Positions 43,543 to 52,189 of a stretch of 64,000 bases of DNA are shown in pieces (position 1 is the stretch's first letter; each line of letters starts with the position of its first letter). The translations under genes and the position numbers were made by a program. The stretch is from Ruegeria atlantica (GTDB lineage Bacteria; Pseudomonadota; Alphaproteobacteria; Rhodobacterales; Rhodobacteraceae): assembly GCA_013032095.1 (NCBI GenBank), contig WQBJ01000008.1, positions 1 to 64,000 of the forward strand, written 5' to 3'. The notes under the pieces were generated by a model. That model was not told the origin of the DNA. It saw only the letters and a list, made by a program, of their open reading frames with translations, and made no database searches.

Positions 43543-44282
43543 TATTCAGCTGCTTCCTGAGAGTGTTCGCAGTGGTCGTGATCGTGGTCATGATCATGAC
43601 GATAGAGGGCCAGCGCACCGCCAGTGCCTGTACCGAACAAGGCGCGGTATTCGGGGGCCGACGCAACAACGGCAGGAGACCCCTCGCAACACACATGCCC
43701 ATTGAGGCAGATAACTCGGTCCGAAGCACTCATGACCACGTGCAATTCGTGGCTGATCATCAGAATGGCACAGCCGGTTTCGCGGCGGACGTCTTCAATC
43801 TGACGGTAAAACGCCGCTGAACCTGGTTGGTCGAGCCCCTGTGTCGCTTCGTCCAAAAGCAAAACATCGGGACGGTTGATAAGCGCCCGTGCCAACAAAA
43901 CCCGCTGAAACTGGCCTCCGGACAGTTGCGACATCTGGCGCTTCAGCAGGTCGGGCACGCCGGCGGTTTCTAGGGCCTCAGCGCATTGGTTGCGCGACAC
44001 GCGGTTGGTCAGACGCATGAACCTTTCGACCGAGATGGGCAAAGTCGGATCGATATGCAGCTTCTGCGGCACATATCCGATTTTCAGACCGGGCTTCAGG
44101 GAAACCTGGCCCGCAACAGGCTTGGTTGCACCGATGATGGCCCGCAACAGGCTTGTCTTGCCCGACCCGTTTGGACCAACGATCGTGACGATTTCCCCGA
44201 ATTCAATCGTCATGTCCACATGACGCAGAACGGTATTGGCGCCATAACGCACGCTGAGATTTTCAACGGTAATCAAGGTCAT
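43542..44282 (-). CDS. znuC: Zinc ABC transporter ATPase
   Basis: A 246-residue ATPase with Walker A GPNGSGKTS, signature LSGGQFQRVLLARAL and Walker B LLLDEATQGLD. The C-terminus is His/Asp-rich (RHDHDHDHDHCEHSQ), common in ZnuC proteins and possibly metal-buffering. It starts two bases after zur and overlaps znuB, so the three are co-transcribed leftward from the intergenic region shared with znuA. Confidence 0.95.
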   Translation of the reverse strand: MTLITVENLSVRYGANTVLRHVDMTIEFGEIVTIVGPNGSGKTSLLRAIIGATKPVAGQVSLKPGLKIGYVPQKLHIDPTLPISVERFMRLTNRVSRNQCAEALETAGVPDLLKRQMSQLSGGQFQRVLLARALINRPDVLLLDEATQGLDQPGSAAFYRQIEDVRRETGCAILMISHELHVVMSASDRVICLNGHVCCEGSPAVVASAPEYRALFGTGTGGALALYRHDHDHDHDHCEHSQEAAE

Positions 44283-44284
44283 TT

Positions 44285-44797
44285 CTACGCCTTTTCGGTG
44301 CAGTCCGGGCAGATTCCCTCGGCTTCTACAACCGTTCGCTCAATCTCGAAACCCGCCGCGCGTGCAGCAGCACCCAAAACACCCTTCGCTGGTGCAGACT
44401 GTGCCTCGGCGACAGCATCACATTTTCTGCAGATCATGAAGGCCGGCGAATGTGCAGCGCCTGGATGAGAACAGGCGACAAACGCGTTCAATCGCTCGAT
44501 CTTATGAACAAACCCATTTTGGACAAGAAAATCGAGTGCACGATACGCCACTGGCGGCTGCGAACCAAATCCTTCTTCGCGTAGGTGATCAAGAATTGCA
44601 TACGCTCCAAGCGCCCGATGTTCCTGTAGCAACATCTCTAGAACTTTGCGCCGCACGGGGGTCAGACGCAACCCTTCCTCTTTGCACCGAGTTTCCGCCG
44701 TTGCCAGGGCAGTCTCAACGCAATTCTCGTGGTCGTGTTTCTGGAACCCTACCGGGGCCGTGTCCTCGACCGGAATGGGGTGCGTCTCACTTGTCAT
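44285..44797 (-). CDS. zur: Zinc uptake regulator Zur
   Basis: A 170-residue Fur-family repressor. The N-terminal winged helix includes LRLTPVRRKVLEMLLQEHRA and the recognition region PVAYRALDFLVQNGFVHKIE. The metal region has Cys pairs in CRKCDA and CPDC (structural zinc) and His residues in CSHPGAAHS. The start is at ATG 44797, where the conserved N-terminus begins; the frame remains open 26 codons further without support and into the divergent promoter. Being first in zur-znuCB, opposite znuA, identifies it as Zur rather than Fur or Irr. A Zur-like palindrome overlaps its start. Confidence 0.93.
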   Translation of the reverse strand: MTSETHPIPVEDTAPVGFQKHDHENCVETALATAETRCKEEGLRLTPVRRKVLEMLLQEHRALGAYAILDHLREEGFGSQPPVAYRALDFLVQNGFVHKIERLNAFVACSHPGAAHSPAFMICRKCDAVAEAQSAPAKGVLGAAARAAGFEIERTVVEAEGICPDCTEKA

Positions 44798-44811
44798 GTT
44801 ATTCCATATCA
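44797..44811. promoter_or_regulatory. Candidate Zur box, zur/znuA intergenic
   Basis: TGTTAT-TCC-ATATCA is an imperfect 15-bp palindrome of the form TGTTAT-N3-ATAACA with one mismatch. It lies at the zur start, in the 56-bp divergent region with znuA. A second short palindrome, TAACGTTA, is at 44825-44832. The same form recurs at 46227. Confidence 0.55.
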
Positions 44812-44853
44812 TGTATGCGGCTCGTAACGTTATAAAATCACACAGAGGGTCTG

Positions 44854-46029
44854 ATGTCCAGAAAGCTTCTCCCACTATCGATCACCGCTGTTCTTATGGG
44901 TGGAACGGCCATGGCCGAAGTGCCGAACGTTGCGGTCGACATCGGCCCGGTTCATTCGCTGGTGGCGCGGGTTATGGACGGTGTCGGAACACCTGATTTG
45001 ATTGTTCAGCCTGGCGCCTCGCCGCACGAATACAATCTGCGCCCGTCAGAGGCCGCCGCTTTGCAAGAGGCCGATCTGGTGTTCTGGATCGGTGAAGACC
45101 TGGCGCCCTGGATGGAGGGCGCAATTGAGACGCTCGCCGATGGCGCAACTGTTACGACCTTGCTTGAATCGGACGGCACGGTTCTTCTCGACTTCCGGGA
45201 AAACGCTCTGTTCGAGGCGCATGATCATGAGGATCACGATGATCATGACGACCACACCGACCACGATGAGCATGACGATCACGACCACGGCGATGAGCAT
45301 GCCGAAGATGGTGAGCATGCGCACGACGAAGAACACGGTCACGACGAGCATGCAAAGCATGACGACCATGATCATGACGAGCATGCGGAAGACAAAGAGC
45401 ATGACGATCACGATCATGACGAAGACCATGCGGACGATGATCACGCGGACCATGACGACCATGATCACGAAGACCATGCTGACCACGACGACCACGACCA
45501 TGAGGGGCACGCGCACGGTGAACATGACCCCCATGCCTGGCTCTCAACGGCAAATGCTGAGACCTGGCTGAACGTGATCGCAGCACAGCTGTCATCCGCC
45601 GACCCTGACAACGCAGGTGCCTATTTCGCAAACGCCGCGGCAGCGCGCGAAGAAATGGCCGCGCTTTCCGCAGAAGTGGCAGAAACATTAGAACCGGTTC
45701 GTGGCGGCAGCTTCATCGTTTTCCACGACGCCTATCAATATTTCGAAGATGCGTTTGACTTCCCAGCCGCGGGCGCAATTTCTCTGAGCGACGCATCCGA
45801 CCCGAGCCCGGCGCGCATCGCTGAAATTCAGGGGCGCATTCGCGAAGAAGGCATCGATTGCGTGTTGGCCGAACCGCAGTTCAACCCCGGCATCGTCAAA
45901 ACCGTTCTGGATGGCACCGAAGCCAATACCGGCGTAATCGACCCGCTTGGATCTGATCTTGAGCCCGGAGCGACGCTATACCCGCAAGTTATCCGCAACA
46001 TGGCTAAGACCCTGGCCGAGTGCCTTTGA
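44854..46029 (+). CDS. znuA: Zinc-binding protein ZnuA with giant His/Asp loop
   Basis: A 391-residue periplasmic Zn2+-binding protein. The signal peptide ends after GTAMA (residue 21). Zn-ligand histidines are expected at His34 (GPVHSL), His58 (SPHEYN), His227 (DPHAW) and in VFHDAYQYF. Between ligands two and three, residues ~121-226 form a charged loop built from DHDDH/EHA units with about 35 histidines, several times longer than the usual ZnuA loop. The loop is thought to gather or sense zinc in the periplasm. The gene is divergent from zur-znuCB and followed by a strong hairpin. Confidence 0.95.
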   Translation: MSRKLLPLSITAVLMGGTAMAEVPNVAVDIGPVHSLVARVMDGVGTPDLIVQPGASPHEYNLRPSEAAALQEADLVFWIGEDLAPWMEGAIETLADGATVTTLLESDGTVLLDFRENALFEAHDHEDHDDHDDHTDHDEHDDHDHGDEHAEDGEHAHDEEHGHDEHAKHDDHDHDEHAEDKEHDDHDHDEDHADDDHADHDDHDHEDHADHDDHDHEGHAHGEHDPHAWLSTANAETWLNVIAAQLSSADPDNAGAYFANAAAAREEMAALSAEVAETLEPVRGGSFIVFHDAYQYFEDAFDFPAAGAISLSDASDPSPARIAEIQGRIREEGIDCVLAEPQFNPGIVKTVLDGTEANTGVIDPLGSDLEPGATLYPQVIRNMAKTLAECL

Positions 46030-46034
46030 TCTTC

Positions 46035-46065
46035 GGCCCGGTCGAAGGCAAACTTCGACCGGGCC
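46035..46065 (+). terminator. Perfect 13-bp hairpin after znuA
   Basis: GGCCCGGTCGAAG and CTTCGACCGGGCC pair perfectly around GCAAA, five bases after the znuA stop. No T-run follows, so it may be a 3'-end processing or stability structure as well as a terminator. Confidence 0.65.
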
Positions 46066-46071
46066 ACACAC

Positions 46072-46131
46072 CGTCAGGGGCAACACAGTTAGTTAGTGCT
46101 CGCGTTCCAAGTGACCCCGTTGCCCCTGACG
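46072..46131. repeat. 13-bp inverted repeat with 34-base spacer
   Basis: CGTCAGGGGCAAC at 46072-46084 is repeated inverted and without mismatch at 46119-46131. A third, shorter hairpin (GAGAGC/GCTCTC) follows at 46142-46161. Together with 46035-46065 these give three stem-loops in 130 bases. Confidence 0.65.
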
Positions 46132-46226
46132 CATTCTGACTGAGAGCCTGATTTTGCTCTCCTCCAGCAACCTCCAGCCAGAACCGAGATCATGCCTTGC
46201 ACAGTTTGTGTTTCCTTTTCTGATAT

Positions 46227-46241
46227 TGTTATGATATTACA
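46227..46241. promoter_or_regulatory. Candidate Zur box upstream of the COG0523 operon
   Basis: TGTTAT-GAT-ATTACA, an imperfect 15-bp palindrome of the same form as the zur/znuA site, 21 bases upstream of the first COG0523 start codon. This placement suits repression. Confidence 0.6.
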
Positions 46242-46262
46242 TATTGTATCAAGGAGAGAGCA

Positions 46263-47384
46263 GTGATTTCCCAAGCCGCAAAGGATACCGATACCAAATC
46301 GGACCGCCGTATTCCGGTGACTGTTCTAACCGGCTTTCTAGGTGCCGGGAAAACTACGCTGCTGAATGCAATCTTGTCCGATACATCGTCGGGAAAAATC
46401 GCGGTTATCGTGAATGAATTCGGCGAGGCCGGGCTGGACCACGACCTCATCGAGACCGTCGAGGATGAGATCATCTTGATGCAATCCGGGTGTCTATGCT
46501 GCTCTATCCGCGGAGATCTGTCGGGAACCATTGCTGATCTGATCGAACGGCGCGACGACGGCATTCTACGCTTCGAGCGGATCGTGATAGAAACAACCGG
46601 ACTAGCTGACCCCGGCCCCATCTTGCAGACACTGTTGGTTGATCCTGATCTGGCGCGGGCAACCCGAATGGACGGCCTGGTGACCGTGGTTGACGCAGCC
46701 AACGGACCCAACACACTGGACGCTCAGTTCGAAGCTGTCTCGCAAGTCGCGATGGCGGACCTGATCCTTCTCAGCAAAACGGATCTGGTCACTAAGGCGG
46801 AAGCGGACGCCTTTGCAAAACGATTGAGCGGCCTAAACCCCATAGCCCGGATCGAACGGCCAGTCGCTGGTCGATTTGACCCCAAAAAACTTTGGGGGCT
46901 GAGCGGCCTGCGCAAAGGGGTTGCCCAGCAAGACGCTATTGCGTGGACGACTCCACACGCCTCTCCAAAGGCCGACCCGCTCGCGAACCTCTCGGGCTTG
47001 TCCAAACCCAAGCCATCATCGTTTGTCCCCACACCTCATGATACCCGGATCAGTTCCGCCTCCATCATTCTTGATACGCCTATCAAGGATTCCGCCTTTG
47101 ACTACTGGCTGGACACGTTGATTGCGCTCAAAGGGCCAGACATTCTGCGCGTCAAGGGCATCGTCTTCCTCGAAGGAATCGACGTGCCCTTCGTGTTTCA
47201 CGGCGTGCAGCACATATTCGATCCGCCTGTCCCGCTGAAGAACTGGATCGGGGATGACCGCCGCTCGCGCATTGTGGTCATTGCCCGTGATCTCAGCAGC
47301 CCCGAACTACAACGCAGCCTCGACATGCTGCGCACCCATCACCCCAATACCGCCACGAAAGAAGATTTTCTGAGCCATGACTGA
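46263..47384 (+). CDS. COG0523 (CobW/ZNG-like) GTPase 1
   Basis: A 373-residue G3E-family GTPase. Walker A is GFLGAGKTT, the metal-binding CxCC is GCLCC, the Walker B-like segment is [10 protein letters not shown] and the base-recognition motif is SKTD. The C-terminal CobW domain is present ([13 protein letters not shown]). These proteins are metallochaperones; those under Zur control help supply zinc to essential enzymes in starvation. A Zur-like box precedes it and zur/znu genes lie just upstream, so that role is likely. The start is GTG after AAGGAGAG. It overlaps the second COG0523 gene by eight bases. Confidence 0.92.
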   Translation: MISQAAKDTDTKSDRRIPVTVLTGFLGAGKTTLLNAILSDTSSGKIAVIVNEFGEAGLDHDLIETVEDEIILMQSGCLCCSIRGDLSGTIADLIERRDDGILRFERIVIETTGLADPGPILQTLLVDPDLARATRMDGLVTVVDAANGPNTLDAQFEAVSQVAMADLILLSKTDLVTKAEADAFAKRLSGLNPIARIERPVAGRFDPKKLWGLSGLRKGVAQQDAIAWTTPHASPKADPLANLSGLSKPKPSSFVPTPHDTRISSASIILDTPIKDSAFDYWLDTLIALKGPDILRVKGIVFLEGIDVPFVFHGVQHIFDPPVPLKNWIGDDRRSRIVVIARDLSSPELQRSLDMLRTHHPNTATKEDFLSHD

Positions 47385-48591
47385 TACCCGTCTTCCTGTC
47401 ACCGTCTTGTCCGGCTTCCTCGGGGCCGGAAAAACTACCCTGCTGAATCGCGTACTGAACAATCGCGAAGGCAGGCGCGTCGCCGTCATCGTCAACGATA
47501 TGTCCGAGGTGAATATCGACGCTGATCTGGTGCGCGCCGAAACCGAGCTGAGCCGCACAGATGAAACGCTGGTCGAGATGTCGAACGGCTGTATTTGCTG
47601 CACCTTACGCGACGACCTTCTGGATGAAGTACGTCGATTGGCGGCGGAAGGCCGGTTCGACTACTTGCTGATCGAATCCACGGGCATCTCGGAACCGCTG
47701 CCCGTCGCGGCGACTTTTGATTTTCGCGATGAAGACGGCGAGAGTCTTTCGGATGTCGCCCGTCTCGACACCATGGTCACGGTCGTGGATGCGGTGAACC
47801 TGCTGCAGGATTTCTCCAGCCATGATTTCCTGCATGATCGCGGCGAAACAATGGGTGAAGAGGATGAGCGTACCCTTGTTCATCTGCTGACGGACCAGAT
47901 CGAATTTGCAGACGTGGTCATTCTCAACAAGATTGACGATGCGGGGCCGGAACGCACCGATGCCGCGCGCAAAATTATCCGCAGCCTGAACGCGGACGCA
48001 AAGATCATTGAATCAAACCACTCCGAAGTTGACAGCGACTCCATTCTGGACACCGGCTTGTTCGATTTTGAAGCCGCCCATCAGCATCCTATGTGGGTCA
48101 AAGAACTCTACGGTTTTGCCGATCACGTTCCGGAAACCGAGGAATATGGTGTTTCGTCCTACGTTTACCGCGTACGCCAGCCATTCGAGCCTGAGAAAAT
48201 TCTGGCCCTGCTGAACGGCGACTTGCCCGGCGTGATCCGGGCGAAAGGGCATTTCTGGATTGCGACACGGCCTGAATGGGTGGCTGAGTTCTCCCTCGCT
48301 GGTGCCCTGTCGAGCGTTCAGCCGATCGGCACGTGGTGGGCGTCGGTGCCCGACACCCGGTGGCCCGATCACCCCTCTGTCCTCGATTACATCAAACAGC
48401 ATTGGTCAGAGCCGTGGGGTGACCGGCGACAAGAGATCGTCTTCATCGGTGCAGGCATCGACTGGCCACTACTGAAGTCCCGGCTGGATTCCTGTTTGCT
48501 ATCCGAGGGCGCTGCACCCGGACCGGACGCCCTTCCAACGGATCTGCCCGACCCGTTCCCGCTCTGGCGCCGGGTGGAGGATGCCGCATGA
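47377..48591 (+). CDS. COG0523 (ZigA/YeiR-like) GTPase 2
   Basis: A 404-residue G3E GTPase with Walker [10 protein letters not shown], metal motif [17 protein letters not shown] and base motif NKID. The longer C-terminal CobW domain ([17 protein letters not shown]) is of the type seen in ZigA, a zinc-starvation GTPase. It overlaps the first GTPase gene and the following DUF1826 gene, so all are translationally coupled in one zinc-responsive operon. The two GTPases are clearly distinct subfamilies, not a recent duplication. Confidence 0.92.
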   Translation: MTDTRLPVTVLSGFLGAGKTTLLNRVLNNREGRRVAVIVNDMSEVNIDADLVRAETELSRTDETLVEMSNGCICCTLRDDLLDEVRRLAAEGRFDYLLIESTGISEPLPVAATFDFRDEDGESLSDVARLDTMVTVVDAVNLLQDFSSHDFLHDRGETMGEEDERTLVHLLTDQIEFADVVILNKIDDAGPERTDAARKIIRSLNADAKIIESNHSEVDSDSILDTGLFDFEAAHQHPMWVKELYGFADHVPETEEYGVSSYVYRVRQPFEPEKILALLNGDLPGVIRAKGHFWIATRPEWVAEFSLAGALSSVQPIGTWWASVPDTRWPDHPSVLDYIKQHWSEPWGDRRQEIVFIGAGIDWPLLKSRLDSCLLSEGAAPGPDALPTDLPDPFPLWRRVEDAA

Positions 48592-49223
48592 GCTTTGTCC
48601 GCTCAAAAATCAAGAATGAGGTCGTGGGCGTGGGTGTCACTGACACGCCCGAAGGATTGGCACAGATCGAAATGCCCCAGTGCGCAGCGACGATCTGGCG
48701 AAGGCAACTTGGCTTAGAGTTTCGGGCGTGGATCGACGCGCTCGCCCCCTCAAAGCTGCCAAAGGGGCGCCTTGTTCTGCGTCCGGATGCCGTAGCGGAT
48801 GCCGTTAGGCACCTATGTGACATCGCGGGCATGGAAGAGACGGCCGAACGCAATTGGTTGGAAAACGATATTGCTGACCTGGCTGAACGTTTCTCCGGGA
48901 TCATGCGGAGCCCCTATCTGCGCCTTCGTTTGGACCCGATCAGCACAAACGCCTGCCGGAAGTTCCACATCGACGCCATCCATGCGCGCCTGATCTGCAC
49001 TTATCGGGGCACGGGGACGCAATACGGTATATCCCGCGGCGACCAAGACCCGCAGCGTGTTTTTACCCTCGCTACTGGCGCTCCAATGATCATGCGTGGA
49101 ACACTATGGCCGCAGAATTCGCCATCGGGGCTGCTGCATCGTTCGCCACCAATCGCAGGTTCGGGTGAAACTCGTTTGGTTCTTGTGCTCGACCCCATTT
49201 TTGATCTGGATGAGGCCAATTGA
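48588..49223 (+). CDS. DUF1826 protein with oxygenase-like metal triad
   Basis: A 211-residue protein I assign to DUF1826, commonly found next to zinc-related COG0523 genes. No function is established. By eye it has His127-x-Asp129 ([12 protein letters not shown]), His184 (GLLHRSPPI) and Arg196 ([10 protein letters not shown]). This spacing equals that of 2-oxoglutarate/Fe(II) oxygenases (compare the oxygenase at 22104: H150, D152, H220, R231). The surrounding beta-strand pattern also fits a double-stranded beta-helix. An oxygenase-like or metal-sensing role is therefore possible, as inference. Its ATG overlaps the previous stop (ATGA). Confidence 0.82.
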   Translation: MSFVRSKIKNEVVGVGVTDTPEGLAQIEMPQCAATIWRRQLGLEFRAWIDALAPSKLPKGRLVLRPDAVADAVRHLCDIAGMEETAERNWLENDIADLAERFSGIMRSPYLRLRLDPISTNACRKFHIDAIHARLICTYRGTGTQYGISRGDQDPQRVFTLATGAPMIMRGTLWPQNSPSGLLHRSPPIAGSGETRLVLVLDPIFDLDEAN

Positions 49224-49480
49224 TGGGGCGAAATCTCGGTCAGACAAAGCTCCGCAAAAGACGCCGCCGGGAAGACCCAATGCGCGAGTTTGACCGGCTT
49301 CCACCGGTTTTGCGGGAATGGCTCGCCAATGCCGCGTTGCCCTGGCGGCCACGTTCGGTTCTGCGTGCTTACAATACGGCGCTTGCTCGTACGGGCGACC
49401 GACGCCAAGCACTGGATGAATTGGGACGCCTCGAAACTGCGCAGCTGGCGAAAGAATGTAATCTGGGGTCTATAACTTAG
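49223..49480 (+). CDS. Small basic protein, DUF6525-like
   Basis: An 85-residue protein with a strongly basic N-terminus (LRKRRRREDPM) and helical body (LPPVLREWLANAALPWRPRS, then RAYNTALARTGDRRQALDEL). It resembles a small family confined to Rhodobacteraceae relatives (DUF6525, from memory). Its ATG overlaps the DUF1826 stop (TGATG), so it is the last gene of the zinc operon. A role in RNA or protein binding would suit the charge but nothing specific is shown. Confidence 0.7.
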   Translation: MGRNLGQTKLRKRRRREDPMREFDRLPPVLREWLANAALPWRPRSVLRAYNTALARTGDRRQALDELGRLETAQLAKECNLGSIT

Positions 49481-49734
49481 TTCCGTCGCATGCCGGACTG
49501 AAGCAACAATTCAGCGCCTTCAATTCACCATTGCGCCTACAAAAGGGACCTCGGAAACCTTCGCAGCAAACTTCCGGTTCCTAGCCGGTTGACCGCCAAG
49601 AGTGTGGACCACAACCCTTTTTCCTTGAGGGTCGCGGCGCCTTTTCTTCAGAGGGTTATTGCGTGGGATCCGCGCCCGGAATGGACCTCTGCGACCATCC
49701 CAGACCAAGAGTCCAACCCATGACTAAAACCTGA

Positions 49735-50256
49735 CTAAAATGGAAGAACAGGCTCGGATCGCGTCACGTCATGCGTCAGTATCTCACCAGAACGATCAAG
49801 GCGGATGACTAGTTTTTCGGCTCTTGGGAACCGGTCGAAATACGCAAGGCGGACAGCTTCGATAACTTCGACATTTTGGCATTCAATCTGATAGTCAGCC
49901 AGAAATTCGGCGTGATGCTCTTGGTCTGCTTCGGCGACCTGCCCTAGCCCCTCTGCCTGTAACGTGACATTGGCCGCTGTCGTTACACACGCTGCCTCTT
50001 CGGGCAGTAGAAACAGGTCGAGAGGCTTGGACAGATCGGAAATCGCCTTGGCAACCAAAGCCCGGTCTTCGTCGCTATCCGCCGGTGTCTCAAACCCAAG
50101 GATATCTTCAGCGGGGACAGCAAGAGACAACGAAAACACAGTCCCTAACACCGTTACGTCCAAGCGACCGGTTCCATGCACGTGCGCAATTTCACTATTT
50201 ATTTGCGACAAAACGACCCCCGGGATCAGGGCCAATGCGAGAGCTGCGCGTCTCAT
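49735..50256 (-). CDS. ZrgA-like (DUF2796) periplasmic protein
   Basis: A 173-residue exported protein with a signal peptide (residues 1-~17). The mature start HVHGTGRLDV is the hallmark of the DUF2796/ZrgA family, which in Vibrio is zinc-regulated and assists zinc uptake. The two Cys (near residues 90 and 126) could form a disulfide. Unlike typical ZrgA proteins it lacks a long His-rich stretch. It converges on the COG0523 operon. No clear Zur box is seen upstream, so its regulation is unproven. Family call is good, function inferred. Confidence 0.78.
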   Translation of the reverse strand: MRRAALALALIPGVVLSQINSEIAHVHGTGRLDVTVLGTVFSLSLAVPAEDILGFETPADSDEDRALVAKAISDLSKPLDLFLLPEEAACVTTAANVTLQAEGLGQVAEADQEHHAEFLADYQIECQNVEVIEAVRLAYFDRFPRAEKLVIRLDRSGEILTHDVTRSEPVLPF

Positions 50257-50401
50257 AAACAGGAACCACCTAACTTGGAATCACCGCTATTATTCTAGGG
50301 TGTTTCCTACCTTGCGCAATCGCCACACCGAATGCAGCGCCCCGCCAATAATGGGGAGTGTAATGGCCCCCGGTTTTTCCGACAATAAAACTCAGGTTGA
50401 C

Positions 50402-50426
50402 ATAGCTGACTAAATCACTCAGCTAT
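50402..50426. promoter_or_regulatory. Iron-type operator TGA-N9-TCA at the imelysin promoter
   Basis: ATAGCTGA-N9-TCAGCTAT is a perfect 8-bp inverted repeat whose core is TGA-N9-TCA, the form of the iron-responsive IRO (RirA) motif of alphaproteobacteria. TTGACA at 50397-50402 is a plausible -35 box, and AGCTAT/TATATC near 50421-50429 a -10, so a bound repressor would cover the promoter. Confidence 0.65.
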
Positions 50427-50489
50427 ATCACTGCAAGCGGCGCCCCGACGGCGCCTGTGACTATGTTTCTGACAAGAAAGCACCTCTCA

Positions 50490-51761
50490 ATGACCAAACT
50501 CTTTGCCGCAACCAGCATTCTGACCCTTGGCGTCGCCTCTGCGGCAGTTGCCGCCGATGCGCCATCCAAAGCCGATGTTCTGACCACCTATGCGAACATC
50601 GCCGAAGCGAAATACGATGACAGCCTGATCGCGGCCAAAGCGCTGCAAGAAGCTGTAAACGCCCTGATCGCTGAGCCGACGGACGCCACACTGAACGCAG
50701 CCCGAGCGGCCTGGATTGCGGCACGCGTGCCCTATCAGCAGACCGAGGTCTACCGTTTCGGCAACGCTATCGTTGACGACTGGGAAGGCAAAGTGAACGC
50801 ATGGCCGCTGGATGAGGGCTTGATCGACTATGTCGACGCTGCCTATGGCGGTCCGACCGATGAAAACGAATTTGCCGCACTGAACGTAATCGCCAACCCA
50901 AGCTTTGAGCTGTCGGGCGAAACCATCGACGCCAGTGAAATCACGCCTGAACTGCTGGGTGAGACCCTGCACGAGGCTGACGGCATCGAAGCCAATGTCG
51001 CCACAGGATACCACGCCATCGAATTCCTGCTGTGGGGTCAGGACATGAATGGCCACGGCTCGGGCGCGGGCAACCGTCCTTACACCGACTATGTGCAGGG
51101 TGATGACTGCACCGGCGGAAACTGCGACCGCCGCGGCCAGTACCTGAGCGCCGCGACAGCGCTGCTTGTCAGCGATCTGGAATGGATGGCGGACCAGTGG
51201 AAAGAAGGCGGTGAAGCACGTGCCGCATTGTCCGCGGATGAGGCGGCTGGGGTCAGCGCAATTCTGACCGGCATGGGTTCTCTGTCCTATGGCGAGCAGG
51301 CAGGCGAGCGTATGCGTCTGGGCCTGATGCTGAATGACCCCGAAGAAGAGCATGATTGCTTCTCGGACAACACCCACAACAGCCACTACTACGATGGCCT
51401 GGGCATCCAGAACGTGTATCTGGGCAGCTATACCCGCATTGACGGCACCCCGGTTTCTGGCGCCTCACTGTCGGACTTGGTAATCGCCTCCGACCCGTCT
51501 CTGGACGCCGAGATGAAGGTTAAGCTGGCCAACACCATGCAGGCTCTGGGTCGTCTGAAGTCGACTGCCGAAGCCGGTTTCGCGTATGACCAGATGCTGG
51601 AACGCGGCAATGAAGGCGGTGAGCTGCTGATCATGGGCGGCGTTAACGGTCTGGTCGACCAAACCAAAACCATCGAGCGTATCGTGAACACGCTGGAGTT
51701 GGATCAGATCGACTTTGAAGGCTCCGACAGCCTGGATAACCCTGACGCGGTCTTCCAGTAA
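50490..51761 (+). CDS. Imelysin-family iron-regulated periplasmic protein
   Basis: A 423-residue exported protein (IrpA-like). The start at ATG 50490 gives a canonical signal peptide (MTKLFAATSILTLGVASAAV, cleaved after AVA); ATG 50463 is the alternative. The imelysin motif GxHxxE is present as GYHAIEFLLWGQD near residue 180, and CxxxxCxR-type cysteines lie in DDCTGGNCDR. Imelysins bind haem or iron and are repressed by iron in several bacteria. An iron-type operator overlaps its promoter. It heads a locus with bacterioferritin, a di-haem protein and a second imelysin. Confidence 0.92.
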   Translation: MTKLFAATSILTLGVASAAVAADAPSKADVLTTYANIAEAKYDDSLIAAKALQEAVNALIAEPTDATLNAARAAWIAARVPYQQTEVYRFGNAIVDDWEGKVNAWPLDEGLIDYVDAAYGGPTDENEFAALNVIANPSFELSGETIDASEITPELLGETLHEADGIEANVATGYHAIEFLLWGQDMNGHGSGAGNRPYTDYVQGDDCTGGNCDRRGQYLSAATALLVSDLEWMADQWKEGGEARAALSADEAAGVSAILTGMGSLSYGEQAGERMRLGLMLNDPEEEHDCFSDNTHNSHYYDGLGIQNVYLGSYTRIDGTPVSGASLSDLVIASDPSLDAEMKVKLANTMQALGRLKSTAEAGFAYDQMLERGNEGGELLIMGGVNGLVDQTKTIERIVNTLELDQIDFEGSDSLDNPDAVFQ

Positions 51762-51772
51762 GAAAACCTCAT

Positions 51773-51804
51773 GCCGGAGGCGTGCGCGAATGCACACCTC
51801 CGGC
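51773..51804 (+). terminator. Hairpin after imelysin 1
   Basis: GCCGGAGG/CCTCCGGC plus GTGC/GCAC (one mismatch between) form a strong stem with loop GCGAAT, 11 bases after the stop. No T-run follows. Confidence 0.6.
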
Positions 51805-51854
51805 AATTCCGGTCACGCAAAATTGTGACTTATGACTAGACCTGAATAAAATAA

Positions 51855-51871
51855 CTTACTAATTAGGTAAG
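51855..51871. promoter_or_regulatory. Inverted repeat upstream of bfd
   Basis: CTTAC-N7-GTAAG, extended as TTACTAATTAGGTAA with near-symmetric centre, 25 bases before the bfd start. It is not an IRO box and not clearly an Irr (ICE) box. Candidate operator for the Bfd-Bfr unit. Confidence 0.4.
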
Positions 51872-51895
51872 AAATCTATCGAGCACAGATTCGCC

Positions 51896-52189
51896 ATGAT
51901 TGTATGTCACTGCACAAACATATCTGACCACGATATTCGCGCCGCAATCGACTGGATGCGCGCGGCGGACGCGCAAGCAATCATTACCCCTGGCAAGATC
52001 TATCATGCCCTTGGAAAATCTGCAGATTGTGGCGGTTGTATGCCGCTATTTCTGGACACAATGAGGTCGAACGACAATCTGGAAGTCCCCATGCAGCTCC
52101 GCGCCTTACGTTCCGGAGCAATACAGGAAAAGGCAGATGAAGGCCGATCCCAAGGTCATAGAATATCTAAACAAATCTCTGCGGCATGA
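51896..52189 (+). CDS. bfd: Bacterioferritin-associated ferredoxin
   Basis: A 97-residue [2Fe-2S] protein with the Bfd ligand pattern Cys4, Cys6 and Cys45, Cys48 (CHC and CGGC). Bfd reduces the ferric core of bacterioferritin to release iron. The first ~60 residues are the whole known domain. The rest (residues ~62-97, polar and basic) is an unusual extension whose reading frame overlaps the bacterioferritin start by 53 bases, implying tight translational coupling. Confidence 0.9.
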   Translation: MIVCHCTNISDHDIRAAIDWMRAADAQAIITPGKIYHALGKSADCGGCMPLFLDTMRSNDNLEVPMQLRALRSGAIQEKADEGRSQGHRISKQISAA

